Position numbers and translations under genes: made by a program. A stretch of 24,848 nt of DNA, taken from assembly GCA_031976175.1 (NCBI GenBank), contig DALYLR010000043.1, positions 1 to 24,848 of the forward strand, given 5' to 3'. Of this stretch, positions 7,129 to 15,271 are shown in pieces. The stretch's first letter is position 1; every line of letters begins with the position of its first letter. The notes below the pieces were generated by a model. That model saw only the letters and a program-made list of their open reading frames with translations. It did not search any database and was not told where the DNA came from. The DNA is from DMER01 sp003451645 (GTDB taxonomy: Bacteria > Pseudomonadota > Alphaproteobacteria > Micropepsales > Micropepsaceae).

Positions 7129-7791
7129 CTAACCCAGCGCGCCAGAGGTCATGACGCTCTGAGCCGCTGTCATGCAAAGCAGCATCGGGATCGACAGAAC
7201 CACATTGGTCCGCCCATAGGCTGTGGCGCGCATCATGGCGGCGCTGCGCTGATCCTTGGAGAGTTCGGGAAAGCGGTTCTCCAGATTAAGCCCGCGCTGC
7301 AAACTCGGCCAGACCACGAACCAGGTGTTGAACCACATAATGATGGCCAGCCACATGCCCAGGGCCAAGAGCACCTCGTAGAGCGGGAAATCAAAGGCCG
7401 CACCAAAGGACAGCACATCAACTACGCCACGCACCAATTGCGCGAGGATCAGACCGGTGATGAGCGTCGCCATCGCCGCCCAGCGCAGCAGCCAGAGCCC
7501 CTGCAGCAGGGCCGCCTGCGGTGCACCTGCGCCAGGCGCCGTAGTCTGGGGCTGAGAGAGCGATCCCGGCGGCTGCACAAAAGTGAAGTAGTAGTGGAAC
7601 CCTAGCCATACTATCCCCGCCAGCACATGCAGCCAGCGCAAGATCAGCGCCCAAAATCCTGGCCTGCTGATTACATCGACAGGCGAGGCACCGGACAACG
7701 CATTGGCGAATACGGCCGTCAGCACCGCAAGCGCAAATCCAGCCGCGAGCACAAAGCGCGGCTTGGCCAGAATTTGCGACCAGACTTGCAT
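7129..7791 (-). CDS. PuuD-type (urate oxidase N-terminal domain) membrane protein
   Basis: This polytopic protein has about five hydrophobic segments. The best marker is the second, WLHVLAGIVWLGFHYYFTFVQ, which resembles the membrane domain found at the N-terminus of PuuD urate hydroxylases; a later block, MWFNTWFVVWPSLQRGL, also fits. No C-terminal cytochrome c domain (CxxCH) is present, so it is the membrane part alone and probably not a complete urate hydroxylase. I prefer the ATG at 7791 (220 residues) because GAAGAG lies eight bases upstream; a GTG at 7800 is also possible. It lies between secD (51 nt upstream) and the NDUFAF6-like gene (1 nt downstream), where secF would usually be. A respiratory or membrane-assembly role is conceivable from the company it keeps, but its function is not known to me. 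Confidence 0.72.
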   Translation of the reverse strand: MQVWSQILAKPRFVLAAGFALAVLTAVFANALSGASPVDVISRPGFWALILRWLHVLAGIVWLGFHYYFTFVQPPGSLSQPQTTAPGAGAPQAALLQGLWLLRWAAMATLITGLILAQLVRGVVDVLSFGAAFDFPLYEVLLALGMWLAIIMWFNTWFVVWPSLQRGLNLENRFPELSKDQRSAAMMRATAYGRTNVVLSIPMLLCMTAAQSVMTSGALG

Positions 7792-7842
7792 GGGGTTCAC
7801 TCTTCGCCGGTCACAGACGGGTGCATATCCACCATCATCAGA

Positions 7843-9462
7843 TCACAGAGCAATTTCTTTGGGGCTGGTCTTCAGCCACTGCACCACACACAGCCTGGTG
7901 ACCCAAATGGCCGTGAACACCGAGGTGACAATCCCCAGCGACAACGCGACGCCAAAGCCGCGCACCGGACCTGTTGCTTGCGCGATCAAGATCAAACCGG
8001 CGAGCAGTGTGGTCAATTGCGAATCGATGATGGTTGTCATCGCGCGCTCAAACCCAGAGTCGATCGAGGCTATGACGCCTTTGCCTAATGCGCGCTCCTC
8101 GCGGATGCGCTCAAAGATCAGCACATTGGCATCGACCGCCATGCCCATCGTCAGCACAAAGGCTGCGATCCCTGGCAAGGTCAGCGTGATCTGGAAAATC
8201 GTGAACAGTCCCGCCAGCAGCACCAGGTTGCACAGCAAGGCGACATTCGCAAACACGCCAAACAGACCATACGACAATGCCATGAACACCACGACGAGAC
8301 ACAATCCAACGATCGCGGCCACTTGGCCTGCCGCGACCGAATCCGCGCCCAACTCGGCGCCGACAACGCGTTCCTCGACCACGGAGATCTCGGCGGGCAG
8401 CGCGCCCGCATTCAGCATCACCGCCAAATCATTCGCGGTCTTGTTTGTGAAGCCGCCTTCAATCTGCCCATCGCCGCCCAGGATCGGTGTGCGGATCACC
8501 GGCGCCGAAATCACATCCTTGTCGAGCACGATGGCAAAGCGCTTGCCGACATTTTCGCGGGTGACGCGAGCAAACTCGCGCGCGCCTTGCATGTTAAAGG
8601 CAAAGGAGACGATCGGCTGGCCTGATTGCTGGTCATAGCCGCCTGCAGCCCGCACCAGCATGTCACCGCTAATGATGACCGTATCCCGAATCACGACGGG
8701 GATGGGTTGCTCGCCCGGATTGCGCGGCTGCTCATAAAGGAGCGTCGTGCCGGGTGGCACCCGGTTGGCCGCAACGTCACTGGCCGAGACGCTGTCATCG
8801 ACGAGGTGGAAGGTCATCTTGGCGGTCTTGCCAAGAAGGGTCTTCAGTTGTTGGGGGTCTTCCAGTCCCGGGACCTGCACCAAGATCCGGTTCGCACCTT
8901 GCCGCTGAATGGCCGCCTCTTTCACACCGCCGCCATCGACGCGCCGCCGCACCACCTCGATCGACTGCTCAATAACCTGCTTGCGCAGATCGACCATAGC
9001 GGGTTCCGTATACTTGACCGTGAACCGTCCTTGGTCTTCCGTGACCTCGAGGTCCTTGGTGTTAAAGCCCAAGGCAACCATGCTGGTGATGCTGCTCGAC
9101 AGGCTGTCCAAAACCGTCTTGGCGTCCACCCGGTCGGCCTCATCGGGGATAAACACACTTAGCGTGTCGCCCTTGACGTTGAGTTCAGTAAAGCGCACGC
9201 CTTTCTTGCGGAACTCAGAGCGCAGGCCCGGCAGCCGGCCCTTGAGCCGGTCCGTGATCACCGGATCGACCTTGACCTCCAGCAGCAGGTACACCCCGCC
9301 TCGCAAATCCAGTCCCAGATTAAGCGGCTGACTGGGCAGAAATCCCATGCCCTGCACCGCCTGGCGCATGTCGTTGGGCAGGACGTTCGGCAATGCCGTG
9401 AAGAACCCTGCGATGCAAATCGCAATCACCAGAAACGCCTTCCAGGGCGCCATATGTACCAT
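7843..9462 (-). CDS. secD: Protein translocase subunit SecD
   Basis: SecD works with SecF at the SecYEG translocon, using the proton gradient to pull exported proteins into the periplasm. The 539-residue product has a first membrane helix (residues 5-25), LGLDLRGGVYLLLEV just after it, a large periplasmic domain, and five C-terminal helices with the RND-type block TLPGIAAFVLTMGMAVDANVLIFERIREE. All of this is normal for a separate SecD. It is not a SecDF fusion: the frame stops at 7843 soon after TSVFTAIWVTRL. The ATG at 9462 has AAGGCGG about six bases upstream and is preferred to an ATG at 9453. It lies 36 nt after yajC. secF, usually the next gene, is absent here. Confidence 0.96.
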   Translation of the reverse strand: MVHMAPWKAFLVIAICIAGFFTALPNVLPNDMRQAVQGMGFLPSQPLNLGLDLRGGVYLLLEVKVDPVITDRLKGRLPGLRSEFRKKGVRFTELNVKGDTLSVFIPDEADRVDAKTVLDSLSSSITSMVALGFNTKDLEVTEDQGRFTVKYTEPAMVDLRKQVIEQSIEVVRRRVDGGGVKEAAIQRQGANRILVQVPGLEDPQQLKTLLGKTAKMTFHLVDDSVSASDVAANRVPPGTTLLYEQPRNPGEQPIPVVIRDTVIISGDMLVRAAGGYDQQSGQPIVSFAFNMQGAREFARVTRENVGKRFAIVLDKDVISAPVIRTPILGGDGQIEGGFTNKTANDLAVMLNAGALPAEISVVEERVVGAELGADSVAAGQVAAIVGLCLVVVFMALSYGLFGVFANVALLCNLVLLAGLFTIFQITLTLPGIAAFVLTMGMAVDANVLIFERIREERALGKGVIASIDSGFERAMTTIIDSQLTTLLAGLILIAQATGPVRGFGVALSLGIVTSVFTAIWVTRLCVVQWLKTSPKEIAL

Positions 9463-9498
9463 AGCTAGCCGCCTTATTCTGAGAAACAGAGACCCGCG

Positions 9499-9825
9499 CT
9501 ATTGCGCAGGTTCTGACTTTGAACGGACCTCTTGGATCATGTGGCGCACGACGCGCATCTTGACCCCTTCGCCCACATCGAGCGTGACCTCTGCATCCTC
9601 GACCTTGACGATCTTGCCCAGGACCCCGCCAGAGGTGACCACTTGATCGCCGCGTTTCAAGTTCGCTACCATCATTTGGTGCGCCTTGATCCGCTGCTGT
9701 TGCGGGCGCATCACCAGGAAGTACATGATGGCGAAAATCAGCAACAGGGGCACAAGCTGGATCAGGATGGCATCCATGCCGCCTCCGCCACCTGCCGCTT
9801 GCGCATAGGCCTGTGTAACGAACAT
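9499..9825 (-). CDS. yajC: Preprotein translocase accessory subunit YajC
   Basis: YajC is a small single-span partner of SecD-SecF at the translocon. The 108-residue sequence has a Gly-rich N-terminus, one membrane helix (about residues 18-40), the family motif YFLVMRPQQQR directly after it, and a short cytoplasmic SH3-like part with LKRGDQVVTSGGVLGKI. Length and motif order are typical. It is the first gene of the minus-strand unit yajC-secD and is divergent from the DUF815 ATPase gene; a promoter candidate lies at 9933-9960. Confidence 0.95.
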   Translation of the reverse strand: MFVTQAYAQAAGGGGGMDAILIQLVPLLLIFAIMYFLVMRPQQQRIKAHQMMVANLKRGDQVVTSGGVLGKIVKVEDAEVTLDVGEGVKMRVVRHMIQEVRSKSEPAQ

Positions 9826-9911
9826 CGTCTGTAATCTCCCGACTGGAACGTCCTACTGGGTCTGCGCGCCCCGCCCTTTTCGGATGCGAGGCAGCTTGAC
9901 AGTCACCAATA

Positions 9912-9946
9912 GTCCATAATTGTTGGACGCGGACTATATAGACCGC
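9912..9946. repeat. Two adjacent palindromes in the yajC/DUF815 divergent region
   Basis: GTCCA (9912-9916) and TGGAC (9924-9928) form an inverted repeat around a 7-nt A/T-rich centre. Directly after it, GCGGACTATATAGACCGC (9929-9946) is an 18-bp palindrome with only the two A positions unpaired. The second overlaps the yajC promoter candidate. They could be operators for a dimeric regulator; no such regulator is nearby. Confidence 0.5.
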
Positions 9947-9960
9947 GGGCCCGATTGCAA
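9933..9960 (-). promoter_or_regulatory. Candidate sigma-70 promoter for yajC-secD
   Basis: On the minus strand, TTGCAA (9960-9955) and TATAGT (9938-9933) are 16 nt apart; they match the -35 and -10 consensus at four and five of six positions. This predicts a transcript start near 9926 and a leader of about 100 nt before the yajC ATG. Confidence 0.5.
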
Positions 9961-9989
9961 TCAGCTGGACATGAAGGATCACGAAATCA

Positions 9990-10844
9990 GTGCCGCCTGA
10001 GCCTCTCGAGCTCCATTTGAGCAAGATTTCCGCGAGCCTTGAGCGGTTGTGCCCTCTGCCGCCCGGTCCTACCCAATGGGGTGCCGCAAAGGCCTTTGTC
10101 TGGCAGGCCCAGCAAGGCGCTCTCAAACCCGTTATGGCCGCAAACGCCCTAAACCTCGATGCTTTGCGTGCGATTGAGCCGCAGAAGGTGGCCCTTCTCG
10201 CCAATACGCGCCAATTTGCGGCGGGCCATGGGGCGAACAATGCTCTGCTTTGGGGTGCACGCGGTATGGGCAAGAGCGCCTTGGTTAAGGCGGTCCATGC
10301 CGCCCTGAGCCAAGGGGAGTTTCCAGATCTGCGCCTCGTGGAAATGCGCGCCGAGGATTTGCACACGCTCGACCGCGTGCTCGAAATTTTGCGCCGGGCG
10401 CCCTATCGCGTCATTCTGTTCATCGATGACCTCGCTTTCACGGGCGATGACGCGGCCTATCGCGCCCTTAAGACCATCCTCGATGGCAGCATCGAGGGCC
10501 GCCCGGCTCATGTCATCGTCTATGCGACATCCAACCGGCGCCATCTCATGCCCCGCGACGCCTCGGAGAATGAGCACGGCTCAAGCCTGCTGCCGCACGA
10601 ATCGGTCGACGAGAAGATTTCGCTCTCCGACCGCTTTGGCTTATGGCTCGGGGTCCACGCCTGCACGCAAGAAGAGTATCTGGACATCGTGGGAACTTAT
10701 GCGGCGGCGGCCGGTCTGACGCTGCCGAAAGACGCGCTGCACCGTCAGGCACTCGCCTGGGCCGCACAACGCGGCTCACGCTCGGGCCGCGTCGCGTGGC
10801 AGTTCATGCAAGACCTTTGCGGTCAGATGGGGCGCACGCTCTGA
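9990..10844 (+). CDS. DUF815-family AAA ATPase
   Basis: The 284-residue protein is a P-loop ATPase of the DUF815 type. Walker A is GARGMGKSA (residues 89-97), Walker B is VILFIDDL (141-148), and YATSNRRHLMPR follows near 185, a strongly conserved family block with sensor-like residues. After that come ISLSDRFGLWLG and a C-terminal helical lid. It has no signal peptide or membrane segment, so it is cytoplasmic. Its biochemical role is not established to my knowledge. The start is GTG 9990; AAGGA lies about 12 bases upstream, somewhat far. An ATG at 9971 opens only a ten-codon frame that ends in TGA over the start region. The gene is divergent from yajC and convergent with the LytM gene, whose stop is 9 nt away. 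Confidence 0.9.
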   Translation: MPPEPLELHLSKISASLERLCPLPPGPTQWGAAKAFVWQAQQGALKPVMAANALNLDALRAIEPQKVALLANTRQFAAGHGANNALLWGARGMGKSALVKAVHAALSQGEFPDLRLVEMRAEDLHTLDRVLEILRRAPYRVILFIDDLAFTGDDAAYRALKTILDGSIEGRPAHVIVYATSNRRHLMPRDASENEHGSSLLPHESVDEKISLSDRFGLWLGVHACTQEEYLDIVGTYAAAAGLTLPKDALHRQALAWAAQRGSRSGRVAWQFMQDLCGQMGRTL

Positions 10845-10853
10845 GCGCAATGC

Positions 10854-11993
10854 TCACAAGCTCGCATTCATATCCGGGTTACCGATATAGCGCCGCGGAT
10901 CGACCGGCTTGTCGCCGCGCCTGATCTCGAAGTGGACTTGCGGGACATCGACACCGCCCGTGCGGCCGGCCTTCGCGATAGCTTGGCCTTGGGAGACCTT
11001 GTCGCCCTTGCGCACTAGCAGCTTCGAATTATGGGCATAGGCCGTCACATAGCCATTGGAGTGTTTGACGAGCACCAAATTGCCAAAACCGGGCAGCTCA
11101 TTCCCAGCGTAAATCACGGTTCCGGTGTCGGCCGCTTTCACGGGCGTTCCTGCGGGCACAGCGATATTCAAGCCGTCATTGCGCGCACCATTGGCCCGCT
11201 CGCCAAAGCTTGAGACAATCCGGCCAGTCACCGGCCAAATGAAGGTGTTGTTCGCAACCGCTGGCCGTTCGGCCGCCGGCACCGGGTCCAATTCCTGCTT
11301 CTCCTCATCTGCAGGCCGTTTTGTTTCAACCGCTGCCACTTGCTGAGGTTTGGCGGGGATCAATGGACCGCCAACCCCTGCTGGCCTGTCCTTTGCCGCA
11401 ACAGCCACTGCCCCAGCAGGCTTTAGTTGCGGGCGTGCAAGGGCCGTCATCCGTGCCGAGACCAATAATTCGCGTTCGGCGTCTGGGTCGAGGTCCCGCC
11501 GGTTCGGCGCAGGCGAAGGTATAGGGGCCGGTTGCGGCCGCGTCTCAGCCACTGGCGCTGGCGCCTGCATTGCGGGCAAGCGCGGCGCGGGGCGCAGCGC
11601 AGCCTCAGCAACACTTGGCCTGGGCTCAGCTCGGCGTGCCACCTGCGGCGGCTCGAGCGTTTGCACCTCAACTGGAATTCTCAGTGTTTGGCCCGCGCGG
11701 ATCTTGCTCGCGTCCCGCAATCCATTGGCAGCCAGAATGGCTTTTTGCGGCACACCATGCCGCCTAGCCATCACCTCAATGGTGTCACCAGGCATCACGC
11801 GCACAAGCACGCCCTGACTGGCGGATGACGGCCGCCCGATGATCGGTGCTGGCGCTTGCGCGCCCACCAGCGTGCTGCAGGCACAGGCCGGCAGCATCAG
11901 CGCCCCGGCAATGGCAAGACGCGGCCATTTGCGCAGGTCGCTCAAGACAGAGCGAACTTTTCCGCCGGAGATGCGCGTTTCACAGGCAAGCAT
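10854..11993 (-). CDS. LysM-LytM (M23) lipoprotein, NlpD/DipM-like, degenerate active site
   Basis: The 379-residue precursor has a hydrophobic signal (about 25-36) ending in LPAC, so C37 is a possible lipid-bearing Cys, though Pro at -2 is atypical. A LysM peptidoglycan-binding domain spans about 62-107 (VMPGDTIEVMARRHGVP ... IRAGQTLRIP). A long Pro/Ala-rich linker leads to the M23 domain (about 255-370). The zinc motif HxxxD is N272-D-G-L-N276 and HxH is Q352-V-H354, so most metal ligands are lost. Such LytM factors do not cut peptidoglycan themselves but activate amidases at division, as NlpD and EnvC do. The ATG 11993 has GAGGTGG about five bases upstream. It follows surE, after a terminator, and is convergent with the DUF815 gene. 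The amidase-activator role is inferred. Confidence 0.88.
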   Translation of the reverse strand: MLACETRISGGKVRSVLSDLRKWPRLAIAGALMLPACACSTLVGAQAPAPIIGRPSSASQGVLVRVMPGDTIEVMARRHGVPQKAILAANGLRDASKIRAGQTLRIPVEVQTLEPPQVARRAEPRPSVAEAALRPAPRLPAMQAPAPVAETRPQPAPIPSPAPNRRDLDPDAERELLVSARMTALARPQLKPAGAVAVAAKDRPAGVGGPLIPAKPQQVAAVETKRPADEEKQELDPVPAAERPAVANNTFIWPVTGRIVSSFGERANGARNDGLNIAVPAGTPVKAADTGTVIYAGNELPGFGNLVLVKHSNGYVTAYAHNSKLLVRKGDKVSQGQAIAKAGRTGGVDVPQVHFEIRRGDKPVDPRRYIGNPDMNASL

Positions 11994-12081
11994 TGGCCAC
12001 CTCTCAAGGTGCTAACCGCAATTATCAGAGCAACGGGCGGGAAAGTGCACTTGCGGTTTCCCGATAACCCGTTGCGGCAAC

Positions 12082-12130
12082 AATTAAAACTAGAGCCGCA
12101 GGGATTCTATCTTAGCGCCTGCGGCTCTAG
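12082..12130 (-). terminator. Rho-independent terminator after surE
   Basis: CTAGAGCCGCAG (12090-12101) and CTGCGGCTCTAG (12119-12130) are perfectly complementary over 12 bp with a 17-nt loop. On the minus strand the stem is followed by TTTTAATT (12089-12082). It lies about 57 nt past the surE stop and separates the long upstream array from the LytM gene, which therefore needs its own promoter in 11994-12081. The perfect palindrome GCGTTAACGC (12132-12141) adjoins it. Confidence 0.82.
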
Positions 12131-12186
12131 AGCGTTAACGCCAGAGGGGTTAATGAAAGGTTGATGCGTTGATCAAAGATCAGCGC

Positions 12187-12972
12187 CTACCCCAGCGCGC
12201 GGCGCAGATCGTCGAGGCAACTGCGCTCAGTGAGGTTCAAGTGCAAGGGCGTCACCGAGATCGCACCATTATAGATTGCATGCAAATCAGTGCCAGATGG
12301 CGGATTGCTCATCACACGGCGGAAGCCGATCCAGTAATAGGGCACTCCGCGCGCATCCTGGCGGGCCTCGATTTGGGCGAGTGATTCGTCCCGCCGCCCC
12401 TGCACCGTCACCTCCACGCCCTTGACGCTGTCCGCCAAGACGTCTGGGAAATTCAGGTTGATGAGGACATTGGCGGGCCAACCGGCAGCGACCAGCGTCT
12501 TGATGATCTCCGGCGCATGGCTCTGAGCACAGGACCATTTGACGGTGCTGCCGCCGCTGAGCCCAAAAGCCTGAGACAAAGCAATGGAGGGAATGCCCAG
12601 CACCGTGCCTTCCATGGCCGCGGCGATCGTGCCGGAATAGGTCACATCATCGGCGATATTGGCGCCCCGATTGACGCCGCTGAGGACCAGGTCCGGCGGG
12701 TTCTCCAGCATCACATGCCGGACCGCCATCATCACGCAGCCGGTCGGTGTTCCTTGTACGGCCCATTTGCGCTCCCCCGCTTCGCGCAGGCGCAACGGCA
12801 TCGAAAGGGTCAAAGAGTGCGAGGCGCCTGATTGCTCCGTCTCCGGCGCCACCACCCACACGTCTTCGCTCAGAGCATGCGCGATAGTCTCCAGCGCTTT
12901 CAGGCCCGGCGCATGAATGCCGTCGTCATTGGTGCACAGGATGCGCAGCGGCTTATGTTTCTTAGGCGCCAT
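12187..12972 (-). CDS. surE: 5'/3'-nucleotidase SurE
   Basis: SurE removes phosphate from nucleoside monophosphates and helps survival in stationary phase. The 261-residue product opens with RILCTNDDGIHAPGL, giving the metal-binding pair D16-D17, then APETEQSGASHSLTL with S48, and SGVNRGANIADDVTYSGT with N101. These are the four metal-site residues of the family. The ATG at 12972 overlaps the last 11 nt of serS, so the two are translationally coupled. In many relatives pcm follows surE; here a terminator and then the LytM gene follow instead. Confidence 0.96.
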   Translation of the reverse strand: MAPKKHKPLRILCTNDDGIHAPGLKALETIAHALSEDVWVVAPETEQSGASHSLTLSMPLRLREAGERKWAVQGTPTGCVMMAVRHVMLENPPDLVLSGVNRGANIADDVTYSGTIAAAMEGTVLGIPSIALSQAFGLSGGSTVKWSCAQSHAPEIIKTLVAAGWPANVLINLNFPDVLADSVKGVEVTVQGRRDESLAQIEARQDARGVPYYWIGFRRVMSNPPSGTDLHAIYNGAISVTPLHLNLTERSCLDDLRRALG

Positions 12973-14368
12973 GGGCTGCGATCACAGTCTGGCCGCCCAT
13001 ATAGGGGCGCAAGGCCTCAGGGATAGTCACCGTGCCGTCCTCATTCTGATAGGTCTCCAAAACCGCTACAAGTGCGCGGCCAACCGCCACGCCCGATCCA
13101 TTCAAGGTGTGCACGAAGCGCGTGCCCTTGCCCTCACCAGGGCGATAGCGTGCCATAAGCCGCCGGGCTTGGAAGTCCCCGCAATTCGAGCACGACGAGA
13201 TCTCCCGGTAGGCGTTCTGACCGGGCAGCCAGACCTCCAGGTCATAGGTCTTGCGCGCCGAGAAGCCCATGTCGCCAGTCGACAGGGCCATCACCCGATA
13301 GGCAAGCCCCAAGCGTTTGAGTACCTCCTCAGCACAGGCCGTCATACGCTCATGTTCGGCCAAGGATTGCTCTGGCGTTGTTATCGAGACCAATTCGACC
13401 TTCTGGAATTGGTGCATCCGGATCATGCCGCGCGTGTCGCGGCCCGCCGCGCCCGCCTCGGCGCGGAAGCAGGGCGTCCAGGCCGTATAGCGCAATGGCA
13501 GAGCGCTCTCGTCCAGGATCGTGTCGCGCACCTGATTGGTCAGAGGAACCTCTGAGGTGGGGATCAGCCAATACGCCTCTTTGGTAGGCGCATGGTCAAG
13601 CTTGGCCGCGATCGACTCGGCAATGCTGGTTCCGCGGCCCGCGTGGAATTCGTCGATCCCTTTCAGCGCCTCGGTCAGCAGGTCCGCGCGGTTGCCGATT
13701 TGTGTCGCCGTGAATTGCTCATACTGAAATTTCGGCAATTGGCCGGTGCCATACATCGCCTCGTCCCGCACCAGGAATGGCGGGCAGGTTTCTTGATAGC
13801 CGTGCTCCTGCGTATGCAGGTCGAGCATGAAATTGGCGAGCGCGCGCTCCAGCCTGGCAAGCTGCCGCCGCAGGATGACAAAGCGCGCGCCCGACATTTT
13901 TGCCGCCGTCTCAAAGTCCATTTGGCCCAGGGCCTCACCCAGCTCGAAATGCTGCTTGGCCGCATTCAGCCGCCGCGGTTCGCCAACCTTGCGCACCTCC
14001 ACATTGGCGCCTTCATCCTCGCCCACAGGGGCGTCGGTGGTTGGAATATTCGGGATCGCCGAGAGCATCACATGCAGTCTGTCCTGCAAGACCCGCTCAC
14101 GCTCCTCGCTCTCCTGCACTGAAGTCTTGAGGTCCGCGACCTCCTGCATCAATTGCCCGGCCGCCGCCTCATCTTTGCGCGCTTTGGCTTGACCGATGAG
14201 TTTAGAGGCTTCGTTACGCCGGGCTTGCATTTCCTGCAGGCGCGTCTGCAGCGCGCGGATCTCCTGATCGAGAGCCAGAATGCCTTGCGCCTGGGGCTCA
14301 AGGCCACGTGTGGCGAGGCCTGCGTCAAACGCCGCCGGGTCATCGCGGATAAACTTGATGTCGTGCAT
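12962..14368 (-). CDS. serS: Seryl-tRNA synthetase
   Basis: This class II aminoacyl-tRNA synthetase charges tRNA-Ser. The 468-residue product has the N-terminal coiled-coil tRNA-binding arm (about residues 30-105, rich in Gln/Glu/Lys/Arg). The catalytic core follows: TSEVPLTN, motif 2 FRAEAGAAGRDTRGMIRMHQFQ, the serine-site block EVWLPGQNAYREISSCSNCGDFQARR and motif 3 NGSGVAVGRALVAVLE. The arm begins later than usual only because of a short N-terminal domain, and length is somewhat longer than in E. coli. It starts 87 nt after tatC, with a hairpin at 14413-14446 between them, and overlaps surE by 11 nt. Confidence 0.97.
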   Translation of the reverse strand: MHDIKFIRDDPAAFDAGLATRGLEPQAQGILALDQEIRALQTRLQEMQARRNEASKLIGQAKARKDEAAAGQLMQEVADLKTSVQESEERERVLQDRLHVMLSAIPNIPTTDAPVGEDEGANVEVRKVGEPRRLNAAKQHFELGEALGQMDFETAAKMSGARFVILRRQLARLERALANFMLDLHTQEHGYQETCPPFLVRDEAMYGTGQLPKFQYEQFTATQIGNRADLLTEALKGIDEFHAGRGTSIAESIAAKLDHAPTKEAYWLIPTSEVPLTNQVRDTILDESALPLRYTAWTPCFRAEAGAAGRDTRGMIRMHQFQKVELVSITTPEQSLAEHERMTACAEEVLKRLGLAYRVMALSTGDMGFSARKTYDLEVWLPGQNAYREISSCSNCGDFQARRLMARYRPGEGKGTRFVHTLNGSGVAVGRALVAVLETYQNEDGTVTIPEALRPYMGGQTVIAAHGA

Positions 14369-14412
14369 GGAAGCCTTTGCGGTGCAATGGAGGTCTTTGA
14401 AGGACGCAGGCC

Positions 14413-14446
14413 CGGTTTAGCCCTGTTGAGGCGGGGCTGTAAACCG
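14413..14446 (-). other. Hairpin in the tatC-serS gap
   Basis: CGGTTTAGCCC (14413-14423) pairs with GGGCTGTAAACCG (14434-14446) as 11 bp with a two-base bulge. On the minus strand it lies just after the tatC stop and about 45 nt before the serS ATG. No T-run follows, so it is not an ordinary terminator; it may be an mRNA-processing or attenuating structure. Confidence 0.45.
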
Positions 14447-14455
14447 CTCTCGCGC

Positions 14456-15271
14456 CTATTCGGCGGCGGCTTCCCTGGCGGCGGCTTCGCGCGCGCGTTC
14501 ACGCTCAAACATGCGCACGATCCAGATCGAGACTTCGTAAAGCAGGATCAGCGGCACTGCCAAGGCCACCTGGCTCATCACATCGGGCGGCGTGATGACC
14601 GCCGCAATCACAAAGGCCATGACGATGGCATAGCGGCGATACTTCATCAGCCACGCGCTATCGATGATCCCCACCCGCCCCATCAGCGTCAAACCCACCG
14701 GCACCTGAAACGCCAGACCAAAGGCAAAGATCAGCGTCATGATAAAAGACAGATACTCCGAGACCCGCGCCTCCAATTGGATCGGCAGTGCGCCCTCGCC
14801 CGCAGGCGTCTCAAAGCTCAAGAAAAACTCCATGGCAACGGGCAGCAGCCCGTAATAGGCCAAAGCAGCGCCCGCCGTGAACATCACTGGCGTTGCGATC
14901 AAGAAAGGCAAAAACGCCTTGCGCTCATGCTTGTAGAGCCCGGGCGCGATAAACATCCAAACTTGCGACGCCACGACGGGAAACGACAAGCATGTCGCGG
15001 AGAAGGCCGCGACCCGGATATAGGTGAAGAACGTCTCCATCACGCCCGTCGCGATCATGCGCCGGCCTGCCTCCCCCTCCAGCGCTTGCGCCAAAGGTGC
15101 TGCAAGGAACTGATAGATCGGCTTGGCAAAGGCGTAGCTTGCAAAGAACGCGATAATAAATGCCAGCATCGACCAGATCAGACGCGTGCGCAGTTCGATC
15201 AAATGATCCAGAAGCGGCGCGCGTGAGGCCTCGATATCGTCATGCCCAGGTTTGGGCTCATTGGCCGTCAC
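14456..15271 (-). CDS. tatC: Twin-arginine translocase subunit TatC
   Basis: TatC is the receptor of the Tat pathway; it binds twin-arginine signal peptides with TatB and gathers TatA to move folded proteins across the inner membrane. The 271-residue product has the family start LLDHLIELRTRLIWS, a Glu-containing periplasmic block, six hydrophobic segments, and AFGLAFQVPVGLTLM in the second half. The start is GTG 15271, whose GTGA overlaps the tatB stop by 4 nt, indicating coupling. The C-terminus has an Arg/Glu/Ala-rich cytoplasmic tail. Confidence 0.96.
   Translation of the reverse strand: MTANEPKPGHDDIEASRAPLLDHLIELRTRLIWSMLAFIIAFFASYAFAKPIYQFLAAPLAQALEGEAGRRMIATGVMETFFTYIRVAAFSATCLSFPVVASQVWMFIAPGLYKHERKAFLPFLIATPVMFTAGAALAYYGLLPVAMEFFLSFETPAGEGALPIQLEARVSEYLSFIMTLIFAFGLAFQVPVGLTLMGRVGIIDSAWLMKYRRYAIVMAFVIAAVITPPDVMSQVALAVPLILLYEVSIWIVRMFERERAREAAAREAAAE

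Noticed and set aside
9320..10366. Minus-strand open frame of 348 codons across yajC and the DUF815 gene
   Set aside because: It overlaps two firmly identified genes in other frames and spans their promoter region.
12132..12153. Second CtrA box (TTAA ... TTAA near the surE terminator)
   Set aside because: The two TTAA half-sites are 11 bases apart, not 7.
14153..15226. Plus-strand open frame of 357 codons opposite serS and tatC
   Set aside because: Antisense to two certain genes, with biased Arg/His/Gln composition typical of shadow frames.
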